From the NCBI RefSeq assembly GCF_000482465.1, contig NZ_AXVJ01000062.1, forward strand, positions 1-64,000: a DNA stretch of 64,000 nt, given 5' to 3'. A model generated the notes under the pieces. That model worked only from the letters and a program-made list of their open reading frames with translations, had not been told where the DNA came from and ran no database searches. Position 1 is the first letter of the stretch. Each line of letters begins with the position of its first letter. Shown here one piece after another: positions 25,507-35,500 of this stretch. A program made the position numbers and the translations under genes. Source of the DNA: Runella limosa DSM 17973 (GTDB lineage Bacteria; Bacteroidota; Bacteroidia; Cytophagales; Spirosomataceae).

Positions 25507-26301
25507 CTAACGCGCAGCTACTTTCTCCAAAACTTCAAAAACGCCTTTTTCATCGTTTGATTTTGCCTGAAAACGAGCGGCTTCCTTGATGGCAGGATGG
25601 GCGTTTTCCATGGCATACGAATGGTGCGCTTGTTGCATCATTTCGAGGTCGTTGAGGTAATCACCAAAGGCCATGGTTTGCTCGGGTGTGATGCCGTATC
25701 GGTCTTGTAATACTTTGAGTGCCTGACCTTTGTTTGCCAATTTGTGCGAAATATCAAGCCATTTTCCTCCCGAAACCTTGACCTGTAATTCTTGTTCCCA
25801 CGGTTGAAAGTACGGGTAGCTATTATTGGCAGAACCGTCAAAATCGCACAAGCTAACCTTGAGGCATTGGTCATCCTCAATGGTGGTTAAATCATCAACA
25901 AGTTGGTATTGTTCAAAATGCCTAGTTACTTGGTCCCAAAATTTGGGAACATTACTTTCAACGTACGCTTTTTTCTTTCCACATAAAATAATGTAGGTAT
26001 TAGGAATCGTACGGGCAATTTCGATCATTTGACGCGCAATCGAAAGTTCCAGCGATTGAACGTACACTTCTTCGTCGCGGTGCATGACATAGCTACCGTT
26101 TTCAGCCACAAAAAACATATCATCCTTGATGGCATCGAAGTACTTCGCTAAGTTGTAGTACTGTCGCCCGCTGGCAGCGGCAAACAGAATTCCTTGCGCT
26201 CGGAGCTGAGAAAAGAGGGTAAAAAATGAAGCGTCGAGTTCGCTTTTGGAATTGAGCAACGTACCGTCCATGTCCGTTGCGATGAGCCTAATATCGGTCA
26301 T
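25507..26301 (-). CDS. Cof-type HAD hydrolase
   Basis: The 264-residue enzyme has the HAD motifs of the Cof/YbiV family: motif I ATDMDGTLLNS with nucleophile Asp10, motif II AASGRQ, motif III Lys in NKGQALKVL, and motif IV FGDYLNDLEMM. A C2B cap domain lies between motifs II and III. Such enzymes dephosphorylate sugar phosphates or other small phosphometabolites. It lies 61 bases downstream of the GH43 gene, at the end of the pectin locus, so a sugar-phosphate substrate is plausible. Confidence 0.9.
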   Translation of the reverse strand: MTDIRLIATDMDGTLLNSKSELDASFFTLFSQLRAQGILFAAASGRQYYNLAKYFDAIKDDMFFVAENGSYVMHRDEEVYVQSLELSIARQMIEIARTIPNTYIILCGKKKAYVESNVPKFWDQVTRHFEQYQLVDDLTTIEDDQCLKVSLCDFDGSANNSYPYFQPWEQELQVKVSGGKWLDISHKLANKGQALKVLQDRYGITPEQTMAFGDYLNDLEMMQQAHHSYAMENAHPAIKEAARFQAKSNDEKGVFEVLEKVAAR

Positions 26302-26362
26302 TGAGTGCGAATAATGGTGAAAATAGGCTCAAAATTGCACAAATTCTTCTAATTTTTCACTA

Positions 26363-27997
26363 CTAAGGCTCAACCCTAAACCAATCAAAATCAGCGTAAC
26401 CAGCATCGTTGATTTGGGTCGTACGCGTACAGAAAATGCCCACTTTGGCGCCAATCCACCCGCCGACTTCGGCCTTAAACTCACTGCCAGTTTCGGTAAA
26501 GTTTTGACCATCAGTGCTATAGCTGAACTGGCATTTTCCACCTTTTGAAACTTTTACCCTCAAAAAAACGGGTTTTCCTTTTTCAAACTTGCCAATGACG
26601 GTTTCTTCTTCGGGGGCTTTGTCAGACGCTTTTTTACAAACGGTATAAACGAGCGAAACTTCACCATTTTTGGATGATTTTAGCCCAACGTTGGCGTAAC
26701 TTTTCCCCATGACGACAAGTCCGACTTTTTCGTTTTCTAATTTGGGGTTGGGAGAAAAGGTCAATTTGGTCGTTGCCGTAAAACTTTCAGTTGGAAACTT
26801 TTGCATCAAAATGTTTGGAACGTCCCAATAATTTTTAGCATCGTCGGGGATTTTGTCGGAATATAGCCTCAGAAAACCAAGATTGCTCGTTGTGTGCCAA
26901 GTACCTTTTGGATTGGCCTGCCACTGCCATTGAAGCCCAAGCTTTATCGAATCAAATTCGTCAGACTCCGCAGGGGTTTCGATGGGGTAGGTTTTCCCAA
27001 CATTTGGTTTTTTGTACGAAAGAACGGGGTCACCGTTGCCATCGCCGTCGTTGTCGGTTCCAATCACAGGCCAATTGTTAATCCATTTCATCGGTTGAAG
27101 GTGAACTACGCGACCATACACGCCTTTATCCTGAAAATGTAAAAACCAATCTTCGCCCGTGGGAGTATCCACCCATGCACCTTGGTGTGGGCCGTTGATG
27201 GGCGTGTTTCCTTGCGCCATGACCACTTTTCGCTCGTAAGGGCCATAGACATTTTTGGAGCGAAGCACCAGCTGCCAACCCGTAGCAACGCCCCCCGCTG
27301 GGGCAAAAAGATAATAGTAGCCGTTGCGTTTGTAGAGTTTAGGCCCTTCGATGGTCGGGTCTTTTTCGTGGCCGTCATAGACTATTACCCCTTCGTCGAG
27401 AACAGCCGTTCCTTCAGGGTTCATTTTTTTGATGGTCAAAATACTTTTTATTCCAGCTCTACTCCCTGCCCATCCGTGCGCTAAGTAAGCCTGTCCGTCT
27501 TCGTCCCAAAAAGGGCAAGGGTCAATCAAGCCTTTGCCACCTTCCACCAAAATAGGTGCTGACCACGGCCCCGTTGCCTGTTTTGCTTTGGTGAGATAAA
27601 TGCCAAAATCGGGATCAGGATAGTAAATCAAAAACTCGCCCTTGTGGTAGCGAATGGCAGGTGCCCAGACGCCATTTCCGTGTTGGGTTTTGGAAAAATG
27701 GTCGAACGGGGGCTGGCGCTTGAGGGCATGACCAATGAGTTTCCAGTTGACCAAATCGTTGGAATGAAGAATGGGTAAACCTGGGACGGCATCAAAACTG
27801 GAGGCAACCATGTAAAAATCATTGCCCACCCGACATGCATCTGGGTCGGAATAATCGGCGTCAATTACGGGGTTTTTGTAACTTCCGTTGCCGAGGTCGG
27901 ATACCCATACTTTGGAGATGTTGGGTTTCTGGGCCTGAGCGTGACAAAGAAAGATGGTTGAACTGAGCAAAAGGCTCAAGGTATTTTTAAAGTTCAT
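26363..27997 (-). CDS. GH43 glycoside hydrolase (xylosidase/arabinofuranosidase type)
   Basis: The 544-residue secreted enzyme (signal LSLLLSSTIFLCHAQA) has a five-bladed GH43 propeller with the three acidic residues in place: base Asp in DADYSDPDA, pKa modulator Asp in LIDPCPFWD, and acid Glu in TIEGPKLY. A C-terminal beta-sandwich (about 350-544, EFDSIKLGLQWQWQANP, VGIFCTRT) matches the GH43 C2 domain. It would trim xylose or arabinose side chains from pectic or hemicellulosic oligosaccharides. Fourth gene after SusD in the pectin locus, separated from the pectinesterase by three hairpins. Confidence 0.92.
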   Translation of the reverse strand: MNFKNTLSLLLSSTIFLCHAQAQKPNISKVWVSDLGNGSYKNPVIDADYSDPDACRVGNDFYMVASSFDAVPGLPILHSNDLVNWKLIGHALKRQPPFDHFSKTQHGNGVWAPAIRYHKGEFLIYYPDPDFGIYLTKAKQATGPWSAPILVEGGKGLIDPCPFWDEDGQAYLAHGWAGSRAGIKSILTIKKMNPEGTAVLDEGVIVYDGHEKDPTIEGPKLYKRNGYYYLFAPAGGVATGWQLVLRSKNVYGPYERKVVMAQGNTPINGPHQGAWVDTPTGEDWFLHFQDKGVYGRVVHLQPMKWINNWPVIGTDNDGDGNGDPVLSYKKPNVGKTYPIETPAESDEFDSIKLGLQWQWQANPKGTWHTTSNLGFLRLYSDKIPDDAKNYWDVPNILMQKFPTESFTATTKLTFSPNPKLENEKVGLVVMGKSYANVGLKSSKNGEVSLVYTVCKKASDKAPEEETVIGKFEKGKPVFLRVKVSKGGKCQFSYSTDGQNFTETGSEFKAEVGGWIGAKVGIFCTRTTQINDAGYADFDWFRVEP

Positions 27998-28020
27998 ATT
28001 GCTTATTTTTTTAATGACAG

Positions 28021-28093
28021 TGGAGGTTTTGAGAAACCTCCAACACCGCTAGGTTGTGAGCAACCAAGCGTTTGGGTTTTGAGAAACCCAAAC
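28021..28093. terminator. cluster of three TGAG-loop hairpins
   Basis: Three hairpins lie in the 105-base gap between the pectinesterase stop and the GH43 start: 28021-28042 (9-bp stem), 28052-28065 (5-bp stem) and 28070-28093 (10-bp stem). All have the tetraloop TGAG. They may attenuate or process the transcript between the two genes. Confidence 0.7.
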
Positions 28094-28102
28094 ACACCAG
28101 CA

Positions 28103-29107
28103 CTACCACCATTTTCCTGTGGAATCGTTGCCTGAAAGTATTTTATCTAAGGTATATTTTTTGAGATCTTTGGTTGAGAGCTGCTTACTCCACTTGACTC
28201 GGTTCTCGGTTTTTCCACCTTCACCAGTTGACGCATATTCGGCGTACAATGTCGTTTTTTCATTGTCGGGATTTCGCCAATTGTCCCAGCCTTCGGGTAA
28301 AATATGGTTGCTCATGTTCGTTCTGATAAAAATGGTTTGAGAATGCGGACGCCATGGACGTCCCAAAAAGACTTTTTTGGCTTCGGGGGCGGCAGTGAGT
28401 TTACAATCAAAAAAGACAAATCCGTAGGGCTGATAACTGGGCGTAGCTGCCGCAGTAATATACGAATTGGTCAGGCTGTGAATGGTACAGTTTTCAAAAA
28501 CGGAAATGGATTTTCCAAAAATAAAGTCGGTTGTGCCTTCAATGTAGCAGTTTTGGTAATACTGACGACTACCTTCTCGGGCGGCGAAAAGGGTGTCTTG
28601 GTTTCCTATTAACTTACAGTTTTTACACACAAAACGGTCGCCCTCAACGTGTAAGGCCACCGCCTGTCCCACCCGACCAGCGGTATTTTGAATGGTGAGG
28701 TTTTCGATGACAATGTCGGGGGCGTCCACAAGCACAACGAATGAGGTGTAAGTGCTGAACTTATCTTTTCCAGTGGCGTCTTTAGCGCCATTGGGATATG
28801 GCTTTCCCGAGAAGTCGTCGCCCGTGATGATGACGCCTTCTTTGCTTTCGCCTACGAGGTGGATGTTTGGTTTCCAAGCTGGAATGACCAGTTTTTCGTG
28901 ATAAACGCCATTTTTAACGTAAAGCGTTACGCGTACTTGCGAGTGGTCACGGAAATTATTGACGGCCTCTTGAATGGTTTTGTAATCGCCGCTACCGTCT
29001 TGGGCTACCACAAATTTAGACGGGTACGTGGGCGGAGGTGGGGTAGTAGATTGGGCAAAAATGACCTGAATCCCTAAATAAAGACAAAAAAGGAAGTATC
29101 GTAACAT
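28103..29107 (-). CDS. pectinesterase (CE8)
   Basis: The 334-residue protein is secreted (signal YFLFCLYLGIQVIFAQ) and folds as a right-handed beta-helix. The CE8 signatures are present: VVAQDGSGDYKTIQEAV at the start, catalytic Asp in GNQDTLFA, second Asp in GTTDFIFG, and LGRPWRPHSQTIF with the substrate-binding Arg/Trp. It removes methyl esters from homogalacturonan, which opens the polymer to the polygalacturonase encoded just upstream. Length is usual for bacterial CE8. Confidence 0.95.
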   Translation of the reverse strand: MLRYFLFCLYLGIQVIFAQSTTPPPPTYPSKFVVAQDGSGDYKTIQEAVNNFRDHSQVRVTLYVKNGVYHEKLVIPAWKPNIHLVGESKEGVIITGDDFSGKPYPNGAKDATGKDKFSTYTSFVVLVDAPDIVIENLTIQNTAGRVGQAVALHVEGDRFVCKNCKLIGNQDTLFAAREGSRQYYQNCYIEGTTDFIFGKSISVFENCTIHSLTNSYITAAATPSYQPYGFVFFDCKLTAAPEAKKVFLGRPWRPHSQTIFIRTNMSNHILPEGWDNWRNPDNEKTTLYAEYASTGEGGKTENRVKWSKQLSTKDLKKYTLDKILSGNDSTGKWW

Positions 29108-29127
29108 GATTAAAAGAAAGAGAACAG

Positions 29128-29160
29128 AACATCCCGAAAGTTCAAAACTTTCGGGATGTT
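29128..29160. terminator. 33-base hairpin (CAA-loop family)
   Basis: A perfect 15-bp stem (arm AACATCCCGAAAGTT) with loop CAA lies between the GH28 stop and the pectinesterase start. Same length and design as hairpins at 49458, 61723 and 61788. Confidence 0.85.
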
Positions 29161-29166
29161 TATTGG

Positions 29167-30819
29167 CTATTTATTGGTAAAAATCAGTTCTTTTTCAGAA
29201 GCACCTTCTAAAAATTCTGCTTTGGTCTTAGCGTTTTTAAATTCCGTGTTTTTAACACTGATGTTTTGGGTGCGGCTGCCATTGATGGAAAATAATACGT
29301 CAGCGTTTTGAGTATATTGAATCCCATCAAATGATAATAAACTGCTATTTAAGACCGAAATGACAGGCTTAGTTTTGGTCGATTGGAGTTGGGCGTTTTT
29401 GATAGAAACTCCCTTGGTATCCACCAATTCAGCCCCAATGTCGGTTTGTAGCATCAGGTTTTCCATTTGGATATTTTCAATGGGCATTTCGGGCAAACCC
29501 CGTACAAAAATCCCTTTGTTTGCGCCGTGACAAACGATGTTTTCAAACTTCATGTTTCGGAAAATGGGCGTACCTTCATTGACCACAGGCCGTTCGTCGC
29601 GCGGGCTGTCAGTGGCAAATTTTACGAAATAGTACATATCGAAGAAAATGGCCTCTTGGGCAATGTTTTTCATGTAAATGTTTTTGGCGTAAATGTGTTC
29701 TACCACGCCGCCACGACCGCGTACCGACTTGAAACGTAGTCCTTTATCGGTGCCCATAAACGTACAATCATGCACAAACAAGTTGCGTGCGCCGCCGCTC
29801 ATTTCGCTGCCTACCACAAACCCTCCGTGGCCGTTATAGACAGTATTGTAGCGAATAATGCCGTTTTCGGTAGGAATCCCCCGTTTGCGTCCTTCTTCGT
29901 CTTTGCCTGATTTGATACAAATCGCATCGTCACCTACGTCGAGGGTGCAGCCTTCGATGAGGAAGTTTTTACAAGATTCAATGTCCATTCCGTCGCCGTT
30001 GTGTGCGTACTCAGGGTTTTTGACGAACAAATTACGCAAGGTCAAGTCCTGACACATCAGCGGATGCAAGCACCAAGTCGCTGAGTTTTGGAAAGTAATG
30101 CCGTCGAGCAACACCTTCTTGCAGTTTGTGAAAACGACCAAGTTCGGGCGTAAAAAGTCTTTGATGTCTTTGTAGTCATCGAGCGATTTTCCTGGTACGA
30201 GCAACATACTTTTGTTATCAACGCTGGCTTGTTTAAACTGCTCGCTCGGATACCATGTTTTACCGTCATCTTTTAATACACCTCCCGATGCTATTTTTTC
30301 TTTCCACTGGCTTTCAGTGAGTTGGCTTTTGTTGACGGCGCGCCATACATCGCCATTGCCGTCTACAATACCGTGCCCAGTGATGGCGACATTTTCGAGG
30401 TTTTTACCCGAAATCGGGGATTGGTTGCGCGCGGCACTTTTGCCTTCATACACGCCTTCAACGATGGCATACTGTGTTTTATCGGTCGTAAAAAGCAACG
30501 TTGCCGACTTTTTTAAATGCAAATTAACGTTGCTTTTGAGCACAACAGGGCCCGTCAGCCAAAGGCCAGGCGGAACCAGCACCACGCCGCCGCCTTTTTT
30601 GCTACATTCCTCAATGGCGGTATTGATGGCCTGCGTATTTAGCGTGATTCCGTCGGGTTTTGCTCCAAAACGGGTGATGTTGATGGTATCTTTGCGAAAG
30701 GTAGGCTGGACAACTTTGGGTAGATTTTTCCAACTATAGGGGGTGTTGGATTGGGCTAAAAGTGTGCAAGAAGGGAAGGCTAACAAGGTAGCGACAGCAA
30801 GAAAATGGAATCGTTTCAT
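29167..30819 (-). CDS. GH28 polygalacturonase
   Basis: The 550-residue secreted protein (signal FLAVATLLAFPSCTLLAQ) is a right-handed beta-helix with all GH28 catalytic groups: NGDGMDIES, VGDDAICIKSG, NGHGGFVVGSEMSGG and RFKSVRGRGG (Arg-x-Lys). It hydrolyses alpha-1,4 linkages of demethylated homogalacturonan, as an exo- or endo-enzyme. It follows the SusD gene after a 54-base gap that holds a hairpin. An odd detail is Cys in the leader (FPSCTLLAQ), which could instead make it a lipoprotein. Confidence 0.94.
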   Translation of the reverse strand: MKRFHFLAVATLLAFPSCTLLAQSNTPYSWKNLPKVVQPTFRKDTINITRFGAKPDGITLNTQAINTAIEECSKKGGGVVLVPPGLWLTGPVVLKSNVNLHLKKSATLLFTTDKTQYAIVEGVYEGKSAARNQSPISGKNLENVAITGHGIVDGNGDVWRAVNKSQLTESQWKEKIASGGVLKDDGKTWYPSEQFKQASVDNKSMLLVPGKSLDDYKDIKDFLRPNLVVFTNCKKVLLDGITFQNSATWCLHPLMCQDLTLRNLFVKNPEYAHNGDGMDIESCKNFLIEGCTLDVGDDAICIKSGKDEEGRKRGIPTENGIIRYNTVYNGHGGFVVGSEMSGGARNLFVHDCTFMGTDKGLRFKSVRGRGGVVEHIYAKNIYMKNIAQEAIFFDMYYFVKFATDSPRDERPVVNEGTPIFRNMKFENIVCHGANKGIFVRGLPEMPIENIQMENLMLQTDIGAELVDTKGVSIKNAQLQSTKTKPVISVLNSSLLSFDGIQYTQNADVLFSINGSRTQNISVKNTEFKNAKTKAEFLEGASEKELIFTNK

Positions 30820-30835
30820 TCGGTGGGGGAAAAAT

Positions 30836-30864
30836 GCAGGTACCGACGGTGGGTCGATACCTGC
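30836..30864. terminator. intercistronic hairpin after SusD
   Basis: GCAGGTACCGAC pairs with GTCGATACCTGC (one mismatch in 12) around a 5-base loop, between the SusD stop at 30874 and the GH28 start at 30819. It could stabilise the upstream SusC-SusD message or reduce read-through into the enzyme genes. Confidence 0.65.
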
Positions 30865-30873
30865 GTGGGTTTG

Positions 30874-32517
30874 TTATTGGTAACCTTTATTTTGTGCAAA
30901 CTCTGTTTTGTTCGTAACGGCGTCTAACTGAGTTTGTGGAATGGGACGGGCTACGTGGTGCTCTTGCAAGTTTATGGCGTTGTCGGGTGCGTAAGCTTTG
31001 ATACGCTCAAGCAATTTGCCCGTTCGTTTCAAATCAAACCAACGGATTTGTTCGCCTGCCAATTCCCGCGCTCTTTCGTCTAAGATAAAATCAAGGGTTA
31101 CTTGGGCAGGGGTGATTTGCATGACGGCTGTTTTGCCTGCTTTGGCAGCGCGCGTACGCACGATGTTGACCAAATCAGCCGCAGCTTTGGTGTCTCCCAG
31201 TTTCATTTGGGCTTCGGCGGCAATCAAATACACTTCGGCCAGGCGAATTACAAAAACGTCGCGGGCGCTTTGGGCTTCGTTGAGGCTGGCCCGCGTCGCA
31301 TCCATAAATTTGGAGAGTGTAGGGTAGCGTAAATTATCTTTTACTAAGCCATTGGCGTTGTAAATTTTGCTGCGGTCGTACGTTTGGTATTTGCGGGTTT
31401 TTTCAAAAGCATCCGAAACTTCTTTGCGGGTACAAACTACGGCCGTATCACCAATGGCCATGCCCGCAGGGCGGGAGGTAGAATTGGCAAACCACACTTC
31501 CATGAACGAACCCTCGTAGCGGGCATCGTTGTCGCTGTACAAATCCAACAAAAACTGAGTCGGCATGTAGCGATTAAACGGACGGCCGTTGGTGACATCA
31601 CGTATCATGCCTGCGCGGTCGTCGTATTTCATCAAGAAAAGCAAATGCCCATTGTTGCTGCCACGTCCATGCCCGTAAGGGTTAGAAGTGGAGTTGGCTA
31701 AATCGTTGATGGCCAAATTGGTGGAGTAGTCGATGGCATAAATGACTTCCTTGTTTTTTAGGTTAGTCATTTTCCACAAATCGGCATAGTTTGCTTCCAA
31801 TTTGTAGGTGTTAGAACTAATCACCGCTTGCGACATTTCGAGGGCTTCTTTGTTCATGCCGCGTGTCAAATACATCCGAGCCAAAAACGCCTGCGCAGCA
31901 CCCTTGGTAGCACGGCCGTATTGTGCTTGCGTCGTGGGTAAATTAGCGACGGCAAATTTTAAGTCCTCAAAAATAAGGGCATAAAATTTGTCCACAGGTG
32001 TACGGTTGGCGGTGGCGACAATGCCATTGGTTTCTTCGGTTGATAAATGTACATCGCCCCAGGTTTCGACAATGTGCCAGTAGTAAAATGCCCTCAAAAA
32101 ACGAAGCTCTCCTTCTCTCACAGGGCGAAGGGCTGTGGATAAACCTGCTTTGTTGATGCGATTAATCCCGCCGTTACAAAGATTTACTGCCGCATATAGC
32201 TCCCGCCAAAGGTTACTCAGTGCGGCATTGTTGCCTTGGAGGTTGAGGTACTGCGTCAAATCGCGATAGACTTCACCCGCGCCCGAGGTCCAAATATCGG
32301 TGCCTGTTTCGGCGATGTTGTATCCTTCTTCTTTGCCATACCACCAGCGTTGGTACGAGTAAGCGGCGTTGACCAAGGTTTCAAACCCTTCGGGCGTCGT
32401 AAATACAGTTTCTGCGGTTTGGCCGCTGGGGTTATATTCTTCGAGAATGGATTCGCAGGAAGCAAACGTGAGCAAAAATGCCCCTAGAATACCTGTTCTT
32501 TTGATGTATGATTTCAT
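30874..32517 (-). CDS. SusD/RagB outer-membrane lipoprotein (pectin locus)
   Basis: The 547-residue protein has a lipoprotein signal (GAFLLTFASC, Cys21) and the SusD architecture: N-terminal LVNAAYSYQRWWYGKEEG, TPR-like helices (LRFLRAFYYWHIVETWGDV, AAQAFLARMYLTRGM) and a C-terminal RagB block (VIRLAEVYLIAAEAQMKLG, ERARELAGEQIRWFDLKRTG). It is the surface glycan-binding lid for the SusC protein encoded 21 bases upstream. The enzyme genes that follow indicate pectic oligosaccharides as ligand. Confidence 0.95.
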   Translation of the reverse strand: MKSYIKRTGILGAFLLTFASCESILEEYNPSGQTAETVFTTPEGFETLVNAAYSYQRWWYGKEEGYNIAETGTDIWTSGAGEVYRDLTQYLNLQGNNAALSNLWRELYAAVNLCNGGINRINKAGLSTALRPVREGELRFLRAFYYWHIVETWGDVHLSTEETNGIVATANRTPVDKFYALIFEDLKFAVANLPTTQAQYGRATKGAAQAFLARMYLTRGMNKEALEMSQAVISSNTYKLEANYADLWKMTNLKNKEVIYAIDYSTNLAINDLANSTSNPYGHGRGSNNGHLLFLMKYDDRAGMIRDVTNGRPFNRYMPTQFLLDLYSDNDARYEGSFMEVWFANSTSRPAGMAIGDTAVVCTRKEVSDAFEKTRKYQTYDRSKIYNANGLVKDNLRYPTLSKFMDATRASLNEAQSARDVFVIRLAEVYLIAAEAQMKLGDTKAAADLVNIVRTRAAKAGKTAVMQITPAQVTLDFILDERARELAGEQIRWFDLKRTGKLLERIKAYAPDNAINLQEHHVARPIPQTQLDAVTNKTEFAQNKGYQ

Positions 32518-32538
32518 GATGATAAGTGTCAGTGGGTT

Positions 32539-35500
32539 TTAGAAATTAGCGTTAAGACCGATGATGTACAGCTTGGTCATTGGGAAGTTTTCCGAACCAC
32601 CACGCTCGGGGTCGTAGTCTAACTTCGTAAAAGTGTAGAGGTTTTTGCCCGTGGCATACAAGCGAATACCCTTGATGATTTTGCCTTTGAATACATTGGC
32701 GGGAAGGTTGTATCCCAACGATACGTTACGAATGCGCGCAAATGAGCCGTTTTGGTAACCCAAAGTAGAAAGGTATTTTAGCCCTCCGTTTTTGTTGGGT
32801 CTTGGGTAGGCATTGGTTGGATTTTCGGGTGTCCAGTAGTCCAAGCCAGCTGTACTGTTACCAACTCCCTGCGCATCAAAACGGGCGTAGCGGTCGGCGT
32901 TAATCATTTGGCCAATCCGTGCAAAAATGAAGAAGTTCAAATCAAAGTTTTTGAATTTGAGCGTATTATCAAGTCCGCCGCTCCAGCGTGGACGAGGGCT
33001 TCCCAAAATCACGCGGTCGTTGACGGCATCAATTTTTCCATCGCCATTTTGGTCTTTCACCTTGATTTCGCCTGGGAGCTGCGTTGGCGACATTTTTGCG
33101 GCTTGGTCGGCCTCGGATGATTGCCAAATCCCCGTTTTTTCGTAGTCATAATAGACGTTGATGGGGTATCCAATAAACCAGCCGTTGCCAATGTCGTTAC
33201 CGCCAGTGACCAATTCGATGATTTCTTCCTTGTTTCTAGAGAAAGTAATGTTGCTATTCCACGTAAAATTATCGGTACGGATATTGGTTGTTCCAATGGC
33301 CAATTCTACGCCACGGTTACGGGTTTTTCCAATGTTTTGCTTAACGGTCGTTACGCCAGTGGTAGGTGGCAAACCTCTATTTAGCAATAAATCGGTGGTG
33401 CGGGTGTCGTAAAAATCAACCGAAGCTTGAACTCGACCGTTGAACAAGCCCACATCAAGCCCTACGTTTTTGGTGTCCGACAACTCCCACGCCAATTCGG
33501 TATTTCCGACAACTCGGGAGAAAGTATAGGCAGGAACGGCAATGTCGTTGAAGCCAAAAGCTACGCGGGCGAGTGTTGTTTGAGTAGCATAAGGGCCAGA
33601 GGGGTCGTTTCCTGCGATACCATAACTTACCCGAAGCTTCAAATCGCTCAACCCCTTGACGCGCTGCATAAATGACTCTTCAATGATGCGCCATGCAAAT
33701 GCCGCCGAAGGGAAAAACGTCCATTTGTTGCCAGGAGCCAACTTCGACGAACCATCTTTACGGGCCGTAAGGGTCAATAAATAACGGTCGCGGAAGCCAT
33801 AGTTGAGGCGACCTGCGTACGAGAGCAAGTTGTTTTTTGAATACTCTGAATTGATTTTGATTTCTTCCGAAGCACTTCCCAGTGAATAAAATAATTGGGT
33901 CGATAATAGCTGGTTGACGCCCGATGCCGAGACATTGTCTGACGAATTGCCTAAATAACTCGCCACTCCTGTAACGGTGAGGGCATGTTGGCCAGAGGTA
34001 CGCTGGTAGGTAACAACGTTTTCCCAGTTGACGGTTTTTCCATTGCTGGAGTTATAGCTTGCGAGCGATTTCCCCGTGAGTGAGCGGTCAATGGACTGAG
34101 GCGAAGCATAGGAACCATTGCGGCTGAAGCCCAAATTGACGCCTAAAGTGCTTCTGATGGTCAAACCTTTGATGGGGGTAAATTCCAAAAAACCGTTGGT
34201 TAATGAGCGCGTTGTGAGTACCGAGTTGGTGAAAACGTTGGGTTGTTCGTCCGCCAACGGATTGGCTGTTTGGCCGTCGAGCATGAGGAAGTTGAAATTG
34301 CCATTGCTGTCGTACAATGACCCCAACGGGCTAATTTTGTTGGCTTGGTTGAGGGGATCGCGGCGTACACTTTGGTCATAATAAGTCAATTGGCTTTGAA
34401 GACCAATTTTCATCCAATCGTTGATGGTATAGTCCACGTTGAGACGGCCTGTATAACGTTTGATTTCGTCGAGTTTCAAGATGCCTTTTTCGTTAAAAAA
34501 GTCCACCGAGATGTACGATTTCAAGCGGTCGTTGCCTGCCCGTACTCCTAGCTGGTAGTTTTGCTGAAGACCTTTATGAATCAAAGCATCTTGGTAGTCG
34601 GTCCAGATGCCTTTTTGAAGGGCTTCATATTCGGCAACGTTGGTAAAAATGGCAGGGTCGTCGGTGGGGCTATTCCAAACGCCTGCTGCACGCCATGCTT
34701 CTCTTTTTAGGTCACGAAAACCGTTGATGTCCATCGCTTTGGGGTACATCGTTACTTGCGAAATCCCCGAATAGGTATTAAACGAAATATCAGGTTTGCC
34801 CGATTTTCCTTTTTTAGTGGTAATCAAAATGACCCCGTTGGCCCCGCGCGAACCATAGATGGCAATCGAAGAGGCATCTTTTAGTACATCCATCGTTTCG
34901 ATGTCGTTGGCGTTGATGTCTTCGAGGTTTCCGTATTGGACACCATCCACGATGATAAGTGGTGCGTTGTTGCCACCAATCGAACGGTTTCCGCGAATAC
35001 GAATGCTAACACCCGCGCCTGCTTGTCCGCTGTTACGCGTAATATCAGCACCCGCAATTTTACCTTGGGCAGCTTCCAACACGTTGGCCGTGGGTACTTC
35101 TTTGAGTTGCTCGCTTTTGAGCTGAACCACCGAGCCGGTAAGGTCACGTTTTTTGACAGCTCCGTACCCGATGACGACTACTTCCTCCAGGGCGTTGACG
35201 TCTGGCGACAGCGACACAGTAAGGGCGGTTTTATTGCCAACGGCCACGTCCTGACTTTGATACCCAACAAAAGAAAAGGTGAGCACCACGTTGTTGCCTT
35301 CGGGCAAAGCGAGTTGAAATGCCCCTTTTGCATCGGTCGAAGTACCACGGATTGTTCCTTTAATAACCACATTAACGCCTGGGAGTGGCACATTCTTTTC
35401 ATCTGTTACTAGCCCCGACACACTACGTTCGAGCTGAGTGGCCGACAGCGAAGCTACTGTAACGACCTCGGCTGGTTCAATGACAACTTGGCCATTGAGG

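Noticed and set aside
34936-35412. 158-codon open frame opposite the SusC gene
   Set aside because: Antisense shadow; no motif, no promoter, and the SusC plug domain is on the other strand.
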